Shown here: positions 35,776 through 44,926 of the stretch, one piece after another
Numbering within the stretch: position 1 is the stretch's first letter
Layout of the letters: every line of letters starts with the position of its first letter
Source: Sulfurisoma sp.
GTDB lineage: Bacteria; Pseudomonadota; Gammaproteobacteria; Burkholderiales; Rhodocyclaceae
Length of the DNA: 52,963 bases
Direction of reading: 5' to 3'
Assembly (NCBI GenBank): GCA_030691075.1
Contig: JAUYFI010000070.1
Span: 1-52,963 of the forward strand
Translations under genes and position numbers: made by a program
Notes under the pieces: generated by a model
What the model was told of the DNA's origin: nothing
Seen by the model: only the letters and a program-made list of their open reading frames with translations
Databases searched by the model: none

Positions 35776-37977
35776 ATGGCGGCTGTCATCCCATCCTCTG
35801 CTTCGTCCGCCTTTGATCCTCCGATCATCCCCGATGACATGCATCCTCCCGTCGACCTGACGGAGGGTATCGGGCGTTTTCGCACCAAGCTTGCCACCTA
35901 CCTCAAGGAAGAGGATATCGAGCGCGTCTGCGCGGCCTACCAGTTTTCGGCCGACGCCCACCGTGGCCAGTTCCGCATCAGCGGCGATCCTTACGTTTCA
36001 CACCCGCTGGCCGTGGCCGAAACGCTGGCCGACTGGCACCTCGACGCCCAGGCGCTCTCGGCCGCGCTGCTGCACGATGTGGTCGAGGATACCTTCATCA
36101 GCAAGGCCGACATCGCCGAACGCTTCGGCAAGACCACGGCGGAGCTGGTCGACGGCGTCTCCAAGCTCGATCGCCTCGAGCACCAGTCCTACGAGGAAGC
36201 GCAGGCGGAGAACTACCGCAAGATGCTGCTGGCGATGGCGCGCGACGTGCGCGTCATCCTCATCAAGCTCGCCGACCGCCTGCACAACATGCGCACCCTC
36301 GATGCCGTGCGGCCGGAGAAGCGGCGCCGCATCGCCCGCGAGACGCTGGAGATCTACGCCCCCATCGCCAACCGCCTCGGCCTCAATCCGCTCTGCCGCG
36401 AGTTGCAGGAACTGGCGTTTCGCCATATGCACCCGATTCGTTACCGGGTGCTGGACAAGGCGGTCAAGGCCGCGCGCGGCAACCGCCGCGAGGTCGTCGG
36501 AAAAATTCTTCATGCCATCGAAAAGCACCTGCCCGAGTGCGGCATCGAGGCACGGGTGCGGGGCCGCGAGAAGAACCTCTACAGCATCTACCGCAAGATG
36601 CGCGACAAGCACTTGTCGTTCTCCCAGGTGCTCGACATCTACGGCTTCCGCATCATCGTCAAGGACGTGCCGAGTTGCTATCTGGTGCTCGGCGCGCTGC
36701 ACGGGCTCTACCAGCCGATCCCCGGCAAGTTCAAGGACTACATCGCCATCCCCAAGGCCAACGACTACCAGTCGTTGCATACCACCCTGATCGGGCCCTA
36801 CGGCACGCCGGTGGAGGCGCAGATCCGCACCACCGAGATGAACCAGGTCGCCCAGGCCGGCGTCGCCTCGCACTGGCTCTACAAGGACACGCAGACGCTG
36901 CCCGATCTGCAGCGCAAGACGCACAAGTGGCTGCAGTCGCTGATCGACCTGCAGTCGGCGTCGAGCGATACCGCCGAGTTTCTCGAGCACGTCAAATTCG
37001 ACCTCTTTCCCAGCGATGTCTACGTCTTCACGCCGCGCGGCAAGATCCTCGCGCTGCCGCGCGGCGCCACGCCGGTGGACTTCGCCTACGCCGTGCACAC
37101 CGATGTCGGCAATTGCTGCGTCGCCTGCCAGATCAACTTCGAGTCGATGCCGTTGCGCACCGAGCTGCGCAACGGCGATCGCGTCGAGATCGTCACCGCT
37201 CCGCACGCGCGACCCAACCCGGCCTGGCTGGGCTATGTGCGCACCAGCAAGGCGCGCGCCGAGATTCGCCGCTTTCTCAAGACCCAGCAGAACGGGGAGT
37301 CGGCCGCGCTGGGCGAACGGCTGCTGGCGCAGGCACTGCGCGCGCTGGGGCTGGAGCCGGCGGCCATCGCGGTGCTCGACTGGGCGCGCTTCCTGCGCAA
37401 TCGCGGTGGCCGCTCGAAGCCGGAGGTACTGACCGACATCGGACTGGGCAAGCGCCTGCCGGCGATCGTGGCGCGGCGCCTGATCGAGGGACGCACCATC
37501 GGTGCCGGCGACAACGACGAGGCGCGGCGCGGCGCCATCCTGATTCGCGGCACCGAGGGTGTCGCGGTGCAGCTGGCCGGCTGTTGCCGGCCGATCCCGG
37601 GCGACCCCATCGTCGGCGTGATCCGCAAGGGGCAGGGCCTCATCGTGCATACCCACGACTGCCCCGCCATCGCCAAGCAGCGCGGCGAATGGGTCGACGT
37701 CGACTGGGAGCCGGGCATCGGGCGCAACTTCGAGGTGGCGATTCGCGTTTTCGTCGCCAACCAGCGCGGCGTGCTGGCCAAGCTGGCGGCGGCCATCGCC
37801 GAGGAACAGGCGAACATCGTCAATGTCTCGATGGATCAGGAAAACGACGCGGCCACCATGCTCAACTTCACCCTGCAGGTGTCCGACCGCCAGCATCTGG
37901 CGCGGATTCTGCGAAACTTGCGGCGCGTTCCGGAAGTCGTCCGCATCGCCCGCCTCAAGGACAAACCCAAGGATTGA
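35776..37977 (+). CDS. spoT: Bifunctional (p)ppGpp synthetase/hydrolase
   Basis: A 733-residue RelA/SpoT homologue. The HD hydrolase domain keeps the metal residues (HDVVEDT near residue 100). The synthetase domain has GREKNLYSIYRKM (near 263) and YGFRIIV, followed by a TGS domain (VYVFTPRGKILALPRGATPV) and a C-terminal ACT domain. Both active sites look intact, so it can make and degrade (p)ppGpp. ATG 35776 is chosen because the frame further upstream overlaps rpoZ. The CCRPIPGD zinc-finger-like segment is present. Confidence 0.94.
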   Translation: MAAVIPSSASSAFDPPIIPDDMHPPVDLTEGIGRFRTKLATYLKEEDIERVCAAYQFSADAHRGQFRISGDPYVSHPLAVAETLADWHLDAQALSAALLHDVVEDTFISKADIAERFGKTTAELVDGVSKLDRLEHQSYEEAQAENYRKMLLAMARDVRVILIKLADRLHNMRTLDAVRPEKRRRIARETLEIYAPIANRLGLNPLCRELQELAFRHMHPIRYRVLDKAVKAARGNRREVVGKILHAIEKHLPECGIEARVRGREKNLYSIYRKMRDKHLSFSQVLDIYGFRIIVKDVPSCYLVLGALHGLYQPIPGKFKDYIAIPKANDYQSLHTTLIGPYGTPVEAQIRTTEMNQVAQAGVASHWLYKDTQTLPDLQRKTHKWLQSLIDLQSASSDTAEFLEHVKFDLFPSDVYVFTPRGKILALPRGATPVDFAYAVHTDVGNCCVACQINFESMPLRTELRNGDRVEIVTAPHARPNPAWLGYVRTSKARAEIRRFLKTQQNGESAALGERLLAQALRALGLEPAAIAVLDWARFLRNRGGRSKPEVLTDIGLGKRLPAIVARRLIEGRTIGAGDNDEARRGAILIRGTEGVAVQLAGCCRPIPGDPIVGVIRKGQGLIVHTHDCPAIAKQRGEWVDVDWEPGIGRNFEVAIRVFVANQRGVLAKLAAAIAEEQANIVNVSMDQENDAATMLNFTLQVSDRQHLARILRNLRRVPEVVRIARLKDKPKD

Positions 37978-37997
37978 ACCGCAAAGGAGCGAAACTC

Positions 37998-38195
37998 ATG
38001 GGACTCGATCGAAGCTACGAATCCGACCACGCGAAATGGATGCGCGAATGGCTCGTCCAGCACCCGCGGGAACTCGACGAACAGAAAATAGGGCGCGCGC
38101 TGTGGTGGGACAAACCCGCCCAGTCGCCCGAAACTCGGCGCCGCGCCGCCGAGACGCGCGTGCCGCAGAAACCTTACTATTACGACGCGAACTGA
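37998..38195 (+). CDS. DUF3460 family small protein
   Basis: A 65-residue protein behind AAGGAG (37984-37989). The sequence YESDHAKWMREWLVQHP then IGRALWWDKP and PQKPYYYDAN matches the DUF3460 family of small cytoplasmic betaproteobacterial proteins of unknown function. It follows spoT by 20 bp and is likely co-transcribed with it. Confidence 0.75.
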   Translation: MGLDRSYESDHAKWMREWLVQHPRELDEQKIGRALWWDKPAQSPETRRRAAETRVPQKPYYYDAN

Positions 38196-38255
38196 GGAAG
38201 CCCGCTGGCAGGTCTCATGCCTTTAGTTGAGCAGTTTGCTCGACATTGCAATTAG

Positions 38256-38297
38256 TTGACTCGCGTCAATAAGTTGCGTCGCCCGATTCTCTAGGAT
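38256..38297 (+). promoter_or_regulatory. FNR-like site and -10 box of the nap operon
   Basis: TTGACTCGCGTCAA (38256-38269) is a fully symmetric FNR/CRP-family site, 8 of 10 consensus bases of TTGAT-N4-ATCAA. TAGGAT (38292-38297) is a plausible -10 box. The predicted start near 38304 puts the site centre at about -41.5, the class II activator position. A small hairpin CCCCG/CGGGG (38306-38322) lies in the leader. Activation without oxygen is the likely meaning. Confidence 0.55.
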
Positions 38298-38339
38298 GCA
38301 CCGATCCCCGATCAAAACGGGGAAGAGGAGCATCCTGCC

Positions 38340-38630
38340 GTGAATATTTCCAGTGCGATTGTCCACGCCCGTCCCGGTCATGCCGAGCTTGTGCGGCTTG
38401 CCCTTGCGGCTATCGCCGGCGTCGAGGTCCACGCGGTCTCCGACGAAGGCAAATTGATCGTCACCATCGAAAGCCCGGGCGACCGGGAAACCGCCGACAC
38501 CTTCGGAGCCATCGGCGAGATGGATCATGTGATGTCGGCGGCGATGGTCTATCACCAGACGGAGTCCGAACCCGAAGCCGAAGTCCCGGTGGCGCAGAAC
38601 ATGTCGCAACTACAAGGAGATCTGAAATGA
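38340..38630 (+). CDS. napD: Periplasmic nitrate reductase chaperone NapD
   Basis: A 96-residue protein starting at GTG 38340, with AGGAG (38327-38331) eight bases before. It has the small ferredoxin-like NapD fold: [16 protein letters not shown] at the start, [10 protein letters not shown], and [13 protein letters not shown] near the end. NapD binds the twin-arginine signal of NapA and delays export until the molybdenum cofactor is loaded. It overlaps napA by 4 bp (ATGA). Confidence 0.93.
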   Translation: MNISSAIVHARPGHAELVRLALAAIAGVEVHAVSDEGKLIVTIESPGDRETADTFGAIGEMDHVMSAAMVYHQTESEPEAEVPVAQNMSQLQGDLK

Positions 38631-41179
38631 AACTGACGCGTCGTGAATTCATCAAATCCAATGCGGTTGCGGCAGCAGCGGGCGTTGCCGGCATGTCCGT
38701 TCCCGGGGCGCAGGCGCTGGCGCTGGCGCAGGGCAAGGCCGACGGCATCCGCTGGGACAAAGGGGTTTGTCGTTACTGCGGCACCGGCTGCGGCGTGCTG
38801 GTGGGCACCAAGGACGGCCGCGTGGTGGCGACCCAGGGCGATCCCGACGCGCCGGTGAACAAGGGCCTCAACTGCATCAAGGGTTATTTCCTCTCCAAGA
38901 TCATGTACGGCAAGGATCGCCTGATGGCACCGCTGCTGCGCATGAAGGACGGCAAGTTCGACAAGAACGGCGAGTTCAAGCCGATCACCTGGGATCAGGC
39001 CTTCGACATCATGGCGGAGAAGGTCAAGCAAACGCTGAAGGAACCCACGCAGGGTCCGTTCGGCGTCGCGATGTTCGGCTCCGGCCAATGGACGGTGTGG
39101 GAAGGCTATGCCGCCGTGAAATTGATGAAGGTCGGCTTCCGCTCCAACAGCATCGACCCGAACGCGCGTCACTGCATGGCCTCGGCCGTGGCCGGCTTCA
39201 TGCGCACCTTCGGCATCGACGAGCCGATGGGCTGCTACGACGACGCCGAGCACGCCGACGCCTTCGTGCTGTGGGGTTCCAACATGGCCGAGATGCACCC
39301 GATCCTGTGGTCGCGCATCACCGACCGTCGCCTTACCGCCAAGCACGTCAAGATTCATGTGCTGTCGACCTTCACCCACCGCTCCTGCGAGCTGGCCGAT
39401 GCCGAGTTGATCTTCAAGCCGCAGTCCGACCTGGCGATCCTCAACTACATCTGCAACTACATCATCCAGAACAACGCGGTCAACAAGGACTTCGTCGCGA
39501 AGAACGTCGGCTTTTTCGAAGGCGTGACCGATATCGGCTATGGCCTGCGTCCCAACCATCCGCTCGAACAGGTCGCCAACAACAACGGCTACCCCGGCGC
39601 CGAGGGCAAGCCGAAGGGCGACCCGAACAAGCACACGCCGATCACCTTTGATCAGTTCGCCAAGTTCGTTTCCGAATACACGCTCGACAAGGCGCACGAG
39701 ATTTCCGGCGTGCCCAAGGACAAGCTCGAGGCGCTGGCCAAGGCCTACGCCGATCCGAAGACCAAGGTGGTCAGCTACTGGACCATGGGCTTCAACCAGC
39801 ACACGCGCGGCACCTGGGTCAATAACATGATCTACAACGTGCACCTGCTGGTGGGCAAGATCTCCGAGCCGGGCAACGGCCCGTTCTCGCTGACCGGCCA
39901 GCCTTCCGCCTGCGGCACGGCGCGCGAGGTCGGCACCTTCTCGCATCGTCTGCCCGCCGACATGGTGGTGATGAATCCGAAGCATCGCGAGTTTTCCGAG
40001 AAGCTGTGGAAGCTGCCTGCCGGCACGATCGCCGACAAGCCGGGCTATCACGCCGTCGCGCAGTCGCGCATGGCCAAGGACGGCAAGATCGGCTTCCTCT
40101 GGACCTCGACCACCAACAACATGCAGGCCGGCCCGAACATCAACGGCGAGATCTATCCCGGCTGGCGCAATCCGAAGTGCTTCACCGTCGTTTCCGACGT
40201 GTATCCGACGGTTTCCGCGATGGCCGCCGACCTGATCCTGCCCGCCGCGATGTGGATGGAGAAGGAAGGCATGTTCGGCAACGCCGAGCGGCGCGGCCAG
40301 ATGTGGCGCCAGCAGGTCAAGGCGCCGGGCGACTGCAAATCCGACTTGTGGCAATACATGGAGTTCTCCAAGCGATTCAAGGTCGAGGATGTCTGGCCCG
40401 CCGACCTGATCGCCAAGATGCCGGAGTACGCGGGCAAGACGCTCTACGAGGTGCTCTTCGCCAACGGCGTCGTCAACAAGTTCCCGAAGGCGGATACGGC
40501 CAAGGTCAATGCCCATGCCTGGGCGGGCTATACCAACGACGAGTCCGACTATTTCGGTTATTACGTGCAGAAGGGGTTGTTCGAGGAATACGCCGCCTTT
40601 GGCCGCGGTCATGCCCACGACCTGGCGGACTTCGATGTCTATCACAAGTCGCGCGGCTTCCGCTGGCCGGTGGTCGATGGCAAGGAAACGCTGTGGCGCT
40701 TCCGCGAAGGCTACGATCCGTATGTGAAGAAGGGCGAGGGGGTGAAGTTCTATGGCTACCCCGACGGCAAGGCGAAGATTTTCGCGCTGCCCTACCAGCC
40801 GGCCGCCGAGCAACCGGACAAGGACTTCGATCTGTGGCTGTGCACCGGGCGCGTGCTGGAGCACTGGCATACCGGCTCGATGACGCGCCGCGCGCCGGAG
40901 CTCTACAAGGCATTCCCGGATGCGGTGGTGTGGATGCATCCGAAGGACGCCGAGAAGCGGGACCTGAAGCGCAACGACGTGGTCAAGGTTGCGAGCCGCC
41001 GCGGTGAAATTCAACTACGCGTCGAAACCAAGGGGCGCAACAAGCCGCCGGAGGGACTGGTCTTCATCCCGTTCTTCGACGAGCACCGGCTGGTCAACAA
41101 GCTCACCCTGGATGCCACGTGTCCGATCTCGAAAGAGACCGACTACAAAAAGTGCGCGTGCAAGGTGACCAAGGCCTGA
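38627..41179 (+). CDS. napA: Periplasmic nitrate reductase catalytic subunit NapA
   Basis: An 850-residue molybdoenzyme that reduces nitrate to nitrite. The Tat signal is [17 protein letters not shown]. The 4Fe-4S cluster ligands are in [10 protein letters not shown] and GLNCIKGY. The molybdenum-ligating Cys is in [12 protein letters not shown]. The C-terminal domain ([30 protein letters not shown]) is complete, and the length is close to the family's 830. It needs NapD for export and NapB as electron donor. The coding sequence shows no frame damage. Confidence 0.97.
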   Translation: MKLTRREFIKSNAVAAAAGVAGMSVPGAQALALAQGKADGIRWDKGVCRYCGTGCGVLVGTKDGRVVATQGDPDAPVNKGLNCIKGYFLSKIMYGKDRLMAPLLRMKDGKFDKNGEFKPITWDQAFDIMAEKVKQTLKEPTQGPFGVAMFGSGQWTVWEGYAAVKLMKVGFRSNSIDPNARHCMASAVAGFMRTFGIDEPMGCYDDAEHADAFVLWGSNMAEMHPILWSRITDRRLTAKHVKIHVLSTFTHRSCELADAELIFKPQSDLAILNYICNYIIQNNAVNKDFVAKNVGFFEGVTDIGYGLRPNHPLEQVANNNGYPGAEGKPKGDPNKHTPITFDQFAKFVSEYTLDKAHEISGVPKDKLEALAKAYADPKTKVVSYWTMGFNQHTRGTWVNNMIYNVHLLVGKISEPGNGPFSLTGQPSACGTAREVGTFSHRLPADMVVMNPKHREFSEKLWKLPAGTIADKPGYHAVAQSRMAKDGKIGFLWTSTTNNMQAGPNINGEIYPGWRNPKCFTVVSDVYPTVSAMAADLILPAAMWMEKEGMFGNAERRGQMWRQQVKAPGDCKSDLWQYMEFSKRFKVEDVWPADLIAKMPEYAGKTLYEVLFANGVVNKFPKADTAKVNAHAWAGYTNDESDYFGYYVQKGLFEEYAAFGRGHAHDLADFDVYHKSRGFRWPVVDGKETLWRFREGYDPYVKKGEGVKFYGYPDGKAKIFALPYQPAAEQPDKDFDLWLCTGRVLEHWHTGSMTRRAPELYKAFPDAVVWMHPKDAEKRDLKRNDVVKVASRRGEIQLRVETKGRNKPPEGLVFIPFFDEHRLVNKLTLDATCPISKETDYKKCACKVTKA

Positions 41180-41254
41180 CGGCGCAAACGGCAACCAGGG
41201 GATAACGCGCGCGGAGGGTAGGAGGCCATTCGCCGACGGATATCGGAATGGATC

Positions 41255-42193
41255 ATGGACAGCGCGAAAAAGTCGGTTCTGGCGGCACGCCGCCAGTTCC
41301 TCCTCGATGCCGCCCGCATGGCCGGCGGGGTGGGTGTGCTCGGCCTCGGCGTGGGGCTCCATGCCAAGCAGGCCAAGGCATTGCCGCCGGCGGCCATCCG
41401 TCCGCCCGGGGCCGGACCCGAGCAGGACTTTCTCGGCGCCTGCATCCGCTGCGGCATGTGCGTGCGCGACTGCCCCTACAACATTCTTTTCCTCGCCAGG
41501 CCGGAGCAGCCCATCGCCACGGGTTCGCCCTACTTCGTCGCCCGCACGGGGCCATGCGAAATGTGCGAGGACATCCCCTGCGTCAAGGCCTGCCCGACGG
41601 GCGCGCTCGACCACAAGCTGACCGACATCGCCAAGTCGAAAATGGGCCTGGCGGTGCTGGTCGACAAGGAGACCTGCCTCAACTTCCTCGGCCTCAGGTG
41701 CGACGTCTGCTACCGCGTCTGCCCGCTGATCGACAAGGCGATCACGCTGGACCTGCGCCACAACGAGCGCACCGGCAAGCACACGATCTTCGAGCCGGTG
41801 GTGCATTCGGACCAATGCACGGGCTGCGGCAAGTGCGAGAAGGCCTGCGTGCTGGAAGTCGCCGCGATCAAGGTTTACCCGGTCAAACTCGCGAAGGGCG
41901 AACTGGGGAGTCATTACCGCATCGGCTGGGAAGAAAAGCAGAAGGCCGGTGGCAGCCTGGTGGCGCCGGAAGTCGAGCACCAGTACAACCTGCCCGAGGG
42001 CATGCGCTACGAGCATGGCAAGGGCCTGTCCTCGGGCCCCCCGGGCACGATGGCGACGCCCGAGGCGGGTGTCGACAGCCTGCGGAGCGTCGTGCCCAAT
42101 CCCGGGAAGAACGCGGCGCCGGCCGGCAACATTCCCCAGAACATCCCGGGCGGCGGGCTTTCCAGCCGCATGTCGGACGACGCGCCCAGGTGA
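41255..42193 (+). CDS. napG: Ferredoxin-type protein NapG
   Basis: A 312-residue periplasmic iron-sulfur protein. The N-terminus [15 protein letters not shown] is a Tat-like signal. Four 4Fe-4S clusters are indicated by [35 protein letters not shown] and [11 protein letters not shown]. With NapH it passes quinol electrons toward NapC/NapB. A C-terminal extension of about 70 residues (Gly/Pro/Asn-rich, [17 protein letters not shown]) is longer than in E. coli NapG. The first bases (41268-41290) resemble dispersed repeat 1, possibly by chance. Confidence 0.95.
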   Translation: MDSAKKSVLAARRQFLLDAARMAGGVGVLGLGVGLHAKQAKALPPAAIRPPGAGPEQDFLGACIRCGMCVRDCPYNILFLARPEQPIATGSPYFVARTGPCEMCEDIPCVKACPTGALDHKLTDIAKSKMGLAVLVDKETCLNFLGLRCDVCYRVCPLIDKAITLDLRHNERTGKHTIFEPVVHSDQCTGCGKCEKACVLEVAAIKVYPVKLAKGELGSHYRIGWEEKQKAGGSLVAPEVEHQYNLPEGMRYEHGKGLSSGPPGTMATPEAGVDSLRSVVPNPGKNAAPAGNIPQNIPGGGLSSRMSDDAPR

Positions 42194-42197
42194 TGCC

Positions 42198-43127
42198 ATG
42201 AACGAGAACATGCGCACCAAGCGTTGGGGCCAGGAAGCCGTCGAGACCAAGGGCTGGTGGCTCGCGCACAAGTGGCTGGTACTGCGCCGCGTCTCGCAGC
42301 TCGGCATCCTCGCCGCCTTCCTCGTCGGGCCGTGGTTCGGCCTCTGGATCGTCAAGGGCAACCTCAACTACAGCCTGACGCTGAATACCCTGCCGCTGGC
42401 CGATCCCTTCATCCTGTTGCAGTCGCTGGTCACGGGCCATGTGCCGGAGAAGCTGGCGCTGATCGGTGTCGCCATCGTCGCGGTTTTCTATCTGCTGGTC
42501 GGCGGCCGCGTCTACTGCTCGTGGGTCTGCCCGGTCAATCCGGTGACCGACGCCGCCGGCTGGCTGCGCGATCGCCTCGGCATCAAGGGCGGCGCGCACG
42601 TGTCGCGCAACGCCCGTTACTGGATTCTGGCGCTGACCCTGCTGCTGGCCGGCATCACCGGCACCCTGGCATGGGAACTGGTCAATCCGGTGTCGATGCT
42701 GCATCGCGGCCTGATCTTCGGCCTGGGCAGCGCGTGGATGGTGGTGCTGGCGGTGTTCGCCTTCGACCTCTTCGTCATGAACCGCGGCTGGTGCGGTTAC
42801 CTCTGTCCGGTCGGCGCCTGCTACGCCCTGATCGGCAAGGCCAGCCCGCTGCGCGTGACCGCCGTCAAGCGCGAAGCCTGCAACGACTGCATGGATTGCT
42901 TCGCCATTTGCCCCGAGCCGCTGGTGATCAAGGCACCGCTCAAGGATGCCACCAAGGGGGTCGGGCCGGTTATTCTGGCGTCCGAGTGCACCAACTGCGG
43001 ACGCTGCATCGACGTGTGTTCCAAGGACGTTTTCAGTTTCGGCAGCCGCTTCAACAACGCAGCAAGCATGGCCGGTGTCGCGCGGGCGGCATCGAAACGA
43101 TCAACTCAAGTGGGGAGCGCATCATGA
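42198..43127 (+). CDS. napH: Quinol-oxidising membrane ferredoxin NapH
   Basis: A 309-residue inner-membrane protein with four hydrophobic helices. Two NosR/NapH-type cysteine motifs are visible, YCSWVCPVNPVTD and GWCGYLCPVGACY, and two 4Fe-4S motifs near the C-terminus, CNDCMDCFAICPEP and CTNCGRCIDVC. NapH forms a quinol-oxidising complex with NapG. The start ATG is 5 bp after napG; the stop overlaps napB by 4 bp. Confidence 0.95.
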   Translation: MNENMRTKRWGQEAVETKGWWLAHKWLVLRRVSQLGILAAFLVGPWFGLWIVKGNLNYSLTLNTLPLADPFILLQSLVTGHVPEKLALIGVAIVAVFYLLVGGRVYCSWVCPVNPVTDAAGWLRDRLGIKGGAHVSRNARYWILALTLLLAGITGTLAWELVNPVSMLHRGLIFGLGSAWMVVLAVFAFDLFVMNRGWCGYLCPVGACYALIGKASPLRVTAVKREACNDCMDCFAICPEPLVIKAPLKDATKGVGPVILASECTNCGRCIDVCSKDVFSFGSRFNNAASMAGVARAASKRSTQVGSAS

Positions 43128-43588
43128 ACAAGACCATCAAGACCACCGTGGCCGTGCTGGCCGCCGCCCTGTTCGCCTCGGTTTCCGGCATCGCGGCGGC
43201 ACAGGTTAATTCGCTGCGCGGCGTCCAGGCCGACGCCGTCGATCAGGCACCGCGGGACCTGCAGTATCAGGGCAAGAAGCCTGGCCTGCAGAAGCCCATC
43301 GCGCGCACGTTCAAGGAGCAGCCGCCGCTGATCCCCCATGCCTTGGCCAACTTCGACGAGATCACCCTCGAAGAGAACCAGTGCATGAGTTGCCACAGCG
43401 AGGAGAAATACAAGGAGAAAAAGGCGACCAAGCTCGGCGACAGCCATATGACCGCTGTTCCCGGCGGCGGCGCGAAGAAGGTCATGAACATGACCCGCTG
43501 GCAGTGCAACAACTGCCATGTGGGGCAGGTCGATGCCAAGCCGCTGGTGGATAACACCTTCAAGGGCAACATCACCGCCAAGCCGTAA
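43124..43588 (+). CDS. napB: Diheme cytochrome c NapB
   Basis: A 154-residue periplasmic cytochrome with a signal peptide (TTVAVLAAALFASVSGIAAA). Haem sites are CMSCH and CNNCH, with distal His candidates in IPHAL and SHMTAVPGG. It passes electrons to NapA. It is the last plus-strand nap gene and is followed by the long form of repeat family 1, which separates it from convergent napF. It needs the Ccm system encoded nearby. Confidence 0.95.
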   Translation: MNKTIKTTVAVLAAALFASVSGIAAAQVNSLRGVQADAVDQAPRDLQYQGKKPGLQKPIARTFKEQPPLIPHALANFDEITLEENQCMSCHSEEKYKEKKATKLGDSHMTAVPGGGAKKVMNMTRWQCNNCHVGQVDAKPLVDNTFKGNITAKP

Positions 43589-43592
43589 GGCT

Positions 43593-43686
43593 GGAAAAGT
43601 CGGCACCTCAAGGGTACTTCAAGGGTACTTCCCGCAAGGGGATTTGCTTCGCGGCACCTGCGGGGCGCGCTGGCGACACGGTGCCG
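43593..43686 (+). repeat. Dispersed repeat family 1, long form (copy H)
   Basis: It starts GGAAAAGTCGGCACCTCAAG, has AAGGGTACTT duplicated in tandem, then CCCGCAAGGGGATTTGC, and ends GGGGCGCGCTGGCGACACGG. It fills the gap between convergent napB and napF and has several stems, so it could act as a terminator. Confidence 0.65.
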
Positions 43687-43713
43687 GCAGCCCGCTCGTT
43701 CCCCGCGGGCTTT

Positions 43714-44190
43714 CTACGCCGTCCGCAACTCGATCGCCCGCGGCGGGCAGGGCGCGACGCAGCCGCCGCAGCCGGTACAGCGCGACGGCTCCACTTCCGG
43801 CAGCGCGCTGCCGCCCAGTTGCGGCCGGAAGCGGATCGCCGCCGCCGGGCAGACGTCGCCGCAGCTGCGGCACACCACGCCATGTCGGGCAAGACACCCC
43901 TCGCCAATGATCGCCAGCAGTCGCCACGGCGGCTGGTTCTCCGGTCGTTGCAGTGCTCCGGCCTTGCAGGCGGCCACGCAGTCGCCACAGAAGGTGCATT
44001 GCCCCTTGCCGAACTCGACGCGCGGATAGCCGCCGTCCTCGACGAGGATGCCCTGCGGACAGATGCGAATGCAGTCGCCGCAGCGCGTGCAGGCGGCGAG
44101 GAAAGCCTCCTCGGCCAGCGCCCAGGGCGGGCGCAGCGGAGCATGGCGCGGGGAAAAGCGTCCGCGCAGAAATTGGCGGCGTGAAGTCAT
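43714..44190 (-). CDS. napF: Ferredoxin-type protein NapF
   Basis: A 158-residue cytoplasmic iron-sulfur protein. It starts TSRRQFLRGRFSPR and has three cluster motifs: CTRCGDCIRICP, CTFCGDCVAAC with CRSCGDVCP, and CTGCGGCVAPCP. In E. coli NapF interacts with NapA before export and may help to insert its cluster. It lies on the opposite strand, downstream of napC and behind a terminator (44202-44231), so it may need its own promoter. No good ribosome site is visible. Confidence 0.92.
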   Translation of the reverse strand: MTSRRQFLRGRFSPRHAPLRPPWALAEEAFLAACTRCGDCIRICPQGILVEDGGYPRVEFGKGQCTFCGDCVAACKAGALQRPENQPPWRLLAIIGEGCLARHGVVCRSCGDVCPAAAIRFRPQLGGSALPEVEPSRCTGCGGCVAPCPPRAIELRTA

Positions 44191-44201
44191 GGTGAGCGGG
44201 G

Positions 44202-44231
44202 AAAATGAAAAGGGCGGACTGCGGTCCGCCC
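44202..44231 (-). terminator. Rho-independent terminator after napC
   Basis: On the minus strand GGGCGGAC and GTCCGCCC form an 8-bp stem with a 4-base loop, followed by TTTTCATTTT. It lies between napC (stop 44262) and napF (start 44190). Confidence 0.8.
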
Positions 44232-44261
44232 TCGAAGCTTAGCGCAAGTCGCGCCAGCCGC

Positions 44262-44831
44262 TTATTCTTCCTCTTTCATGCCCTTCGGCTTCTGGTGGGC
44301 GATGCCCTTGTGGCACTCGATGCAGGTCTGCTTGTCGCGCTGCGCCAGCTCGTGCTGCTTGCGGGCGCGCTGCTTCTGCACCTCGGTGTTCATGCCCTCG
44401 AAGGTGTGGCAATTGCGGCATTCGCGCGAGTCGGAGCCCTTCATGCGCTTCCACTCGCTTTCCGCCAGTTCCAGGCGCTTGGCCTCGAATTTCTCCGGCG
44501 TGTCGATGGTGCCCATGATCTTGCCGTAGATCTCGCCCGAGGCCTGGATCTTGCGGGCCATCTTGTGCACCCAGTCCTTGGGCACGTGGCAATCGGAACA
44601 GATGGCGCGCACGCCGGTGCGGTTCGAGTAGTGGATGGTCTTCTTGTATTCCTGATAGACCGTGTCGCGCATCTCGTGGCAGGACACGCAAAATTCCAGC
44701 GTGTTGGTCGCCTCCATGGCGGTGTTGAAGCCGCCCCAGAAGATGATGCCGCCAAAGAAACCGACGACGAGCAGGCCCAGCAGCGAATACTTCGCGCTCG
44801 GTTTCCTGAGTGTGCTCCAGAGTCCGGCCAT
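44262..44831 (-). CDS. napC: Tetraheme quinol dehydrogenase NapC
   Basis: ATG 44831 gives 189 residues; a longer frame to 45470 is a shadow of ccmI. One N-terminal membrane anchor (YSLLGLLVVGFFGGIIFWGG) is followed by four haem sites: CVSCH, CSDCH, CRNCH and CIECH. NapC/NirT proteins take electrons from menaquinol or ubiquinol to NapB. The gene is not within the plus-strand nap operon but on the minus strand behind the ccm genes. An FNR-like site and GATAAT box lie before it. Confidence 0.94.
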   Translation of the reverse strand: MAGLWSTLRKPSAKYSLLGLLVVGFFGGIIFWGGFNTAMEATNTLEFCVSCHEMRDTVYQEYKKTIHYSNRTGVRAICSDCHVPKDWVHKMARKIQASGEIYGKIMGTIDTPEKFEAKRLELAESEWKRMKGSDSRECRNCHTFEGMNTEVQKQRARKQHELAQRDKQTCIECHKGIAHQKPKGMKEEE

Positions 44832-44870
44832 AACGATCCCCCCCCCAAACATGTCCTTAAGCAGGAGCGA

Positions 44871-44911
44871 ATTATCCCAGCATTCCGCCGGCCAACCTTG
44901 ATCTGGCTTAA
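44871..44911 (-). promoter_or_regulatory. Candidate FNR-controlled promoter of napC
   Basis: On the minus strand TTAAGCCAGATCAA (44898-44911) has 8 of 10 FNR consensus bases with one perfect half-site. GATAAT (44871-44876) is a strong -10 preceded by TGG. The site centre is about 40.5 bp upstream of the expected start, as for a class II FNR promoter. Confidence 0.5.
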
Positions 44912-44926
44912 TTCCCCTGTTCTGGA

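Noticed and set aside
38552-41014. 820-codon minus-strand frame opposite napA
   Set aside because: It is a complete shadow of a well-supported napA gene with no motif of its own.
41268-41292. Certain copy of repeat 1 at the napG start
   Set aside because: Only about two-thirds of the bases match and the encoded residues are reasonable for a NapG N-terminus; kept only as a weak candidate.
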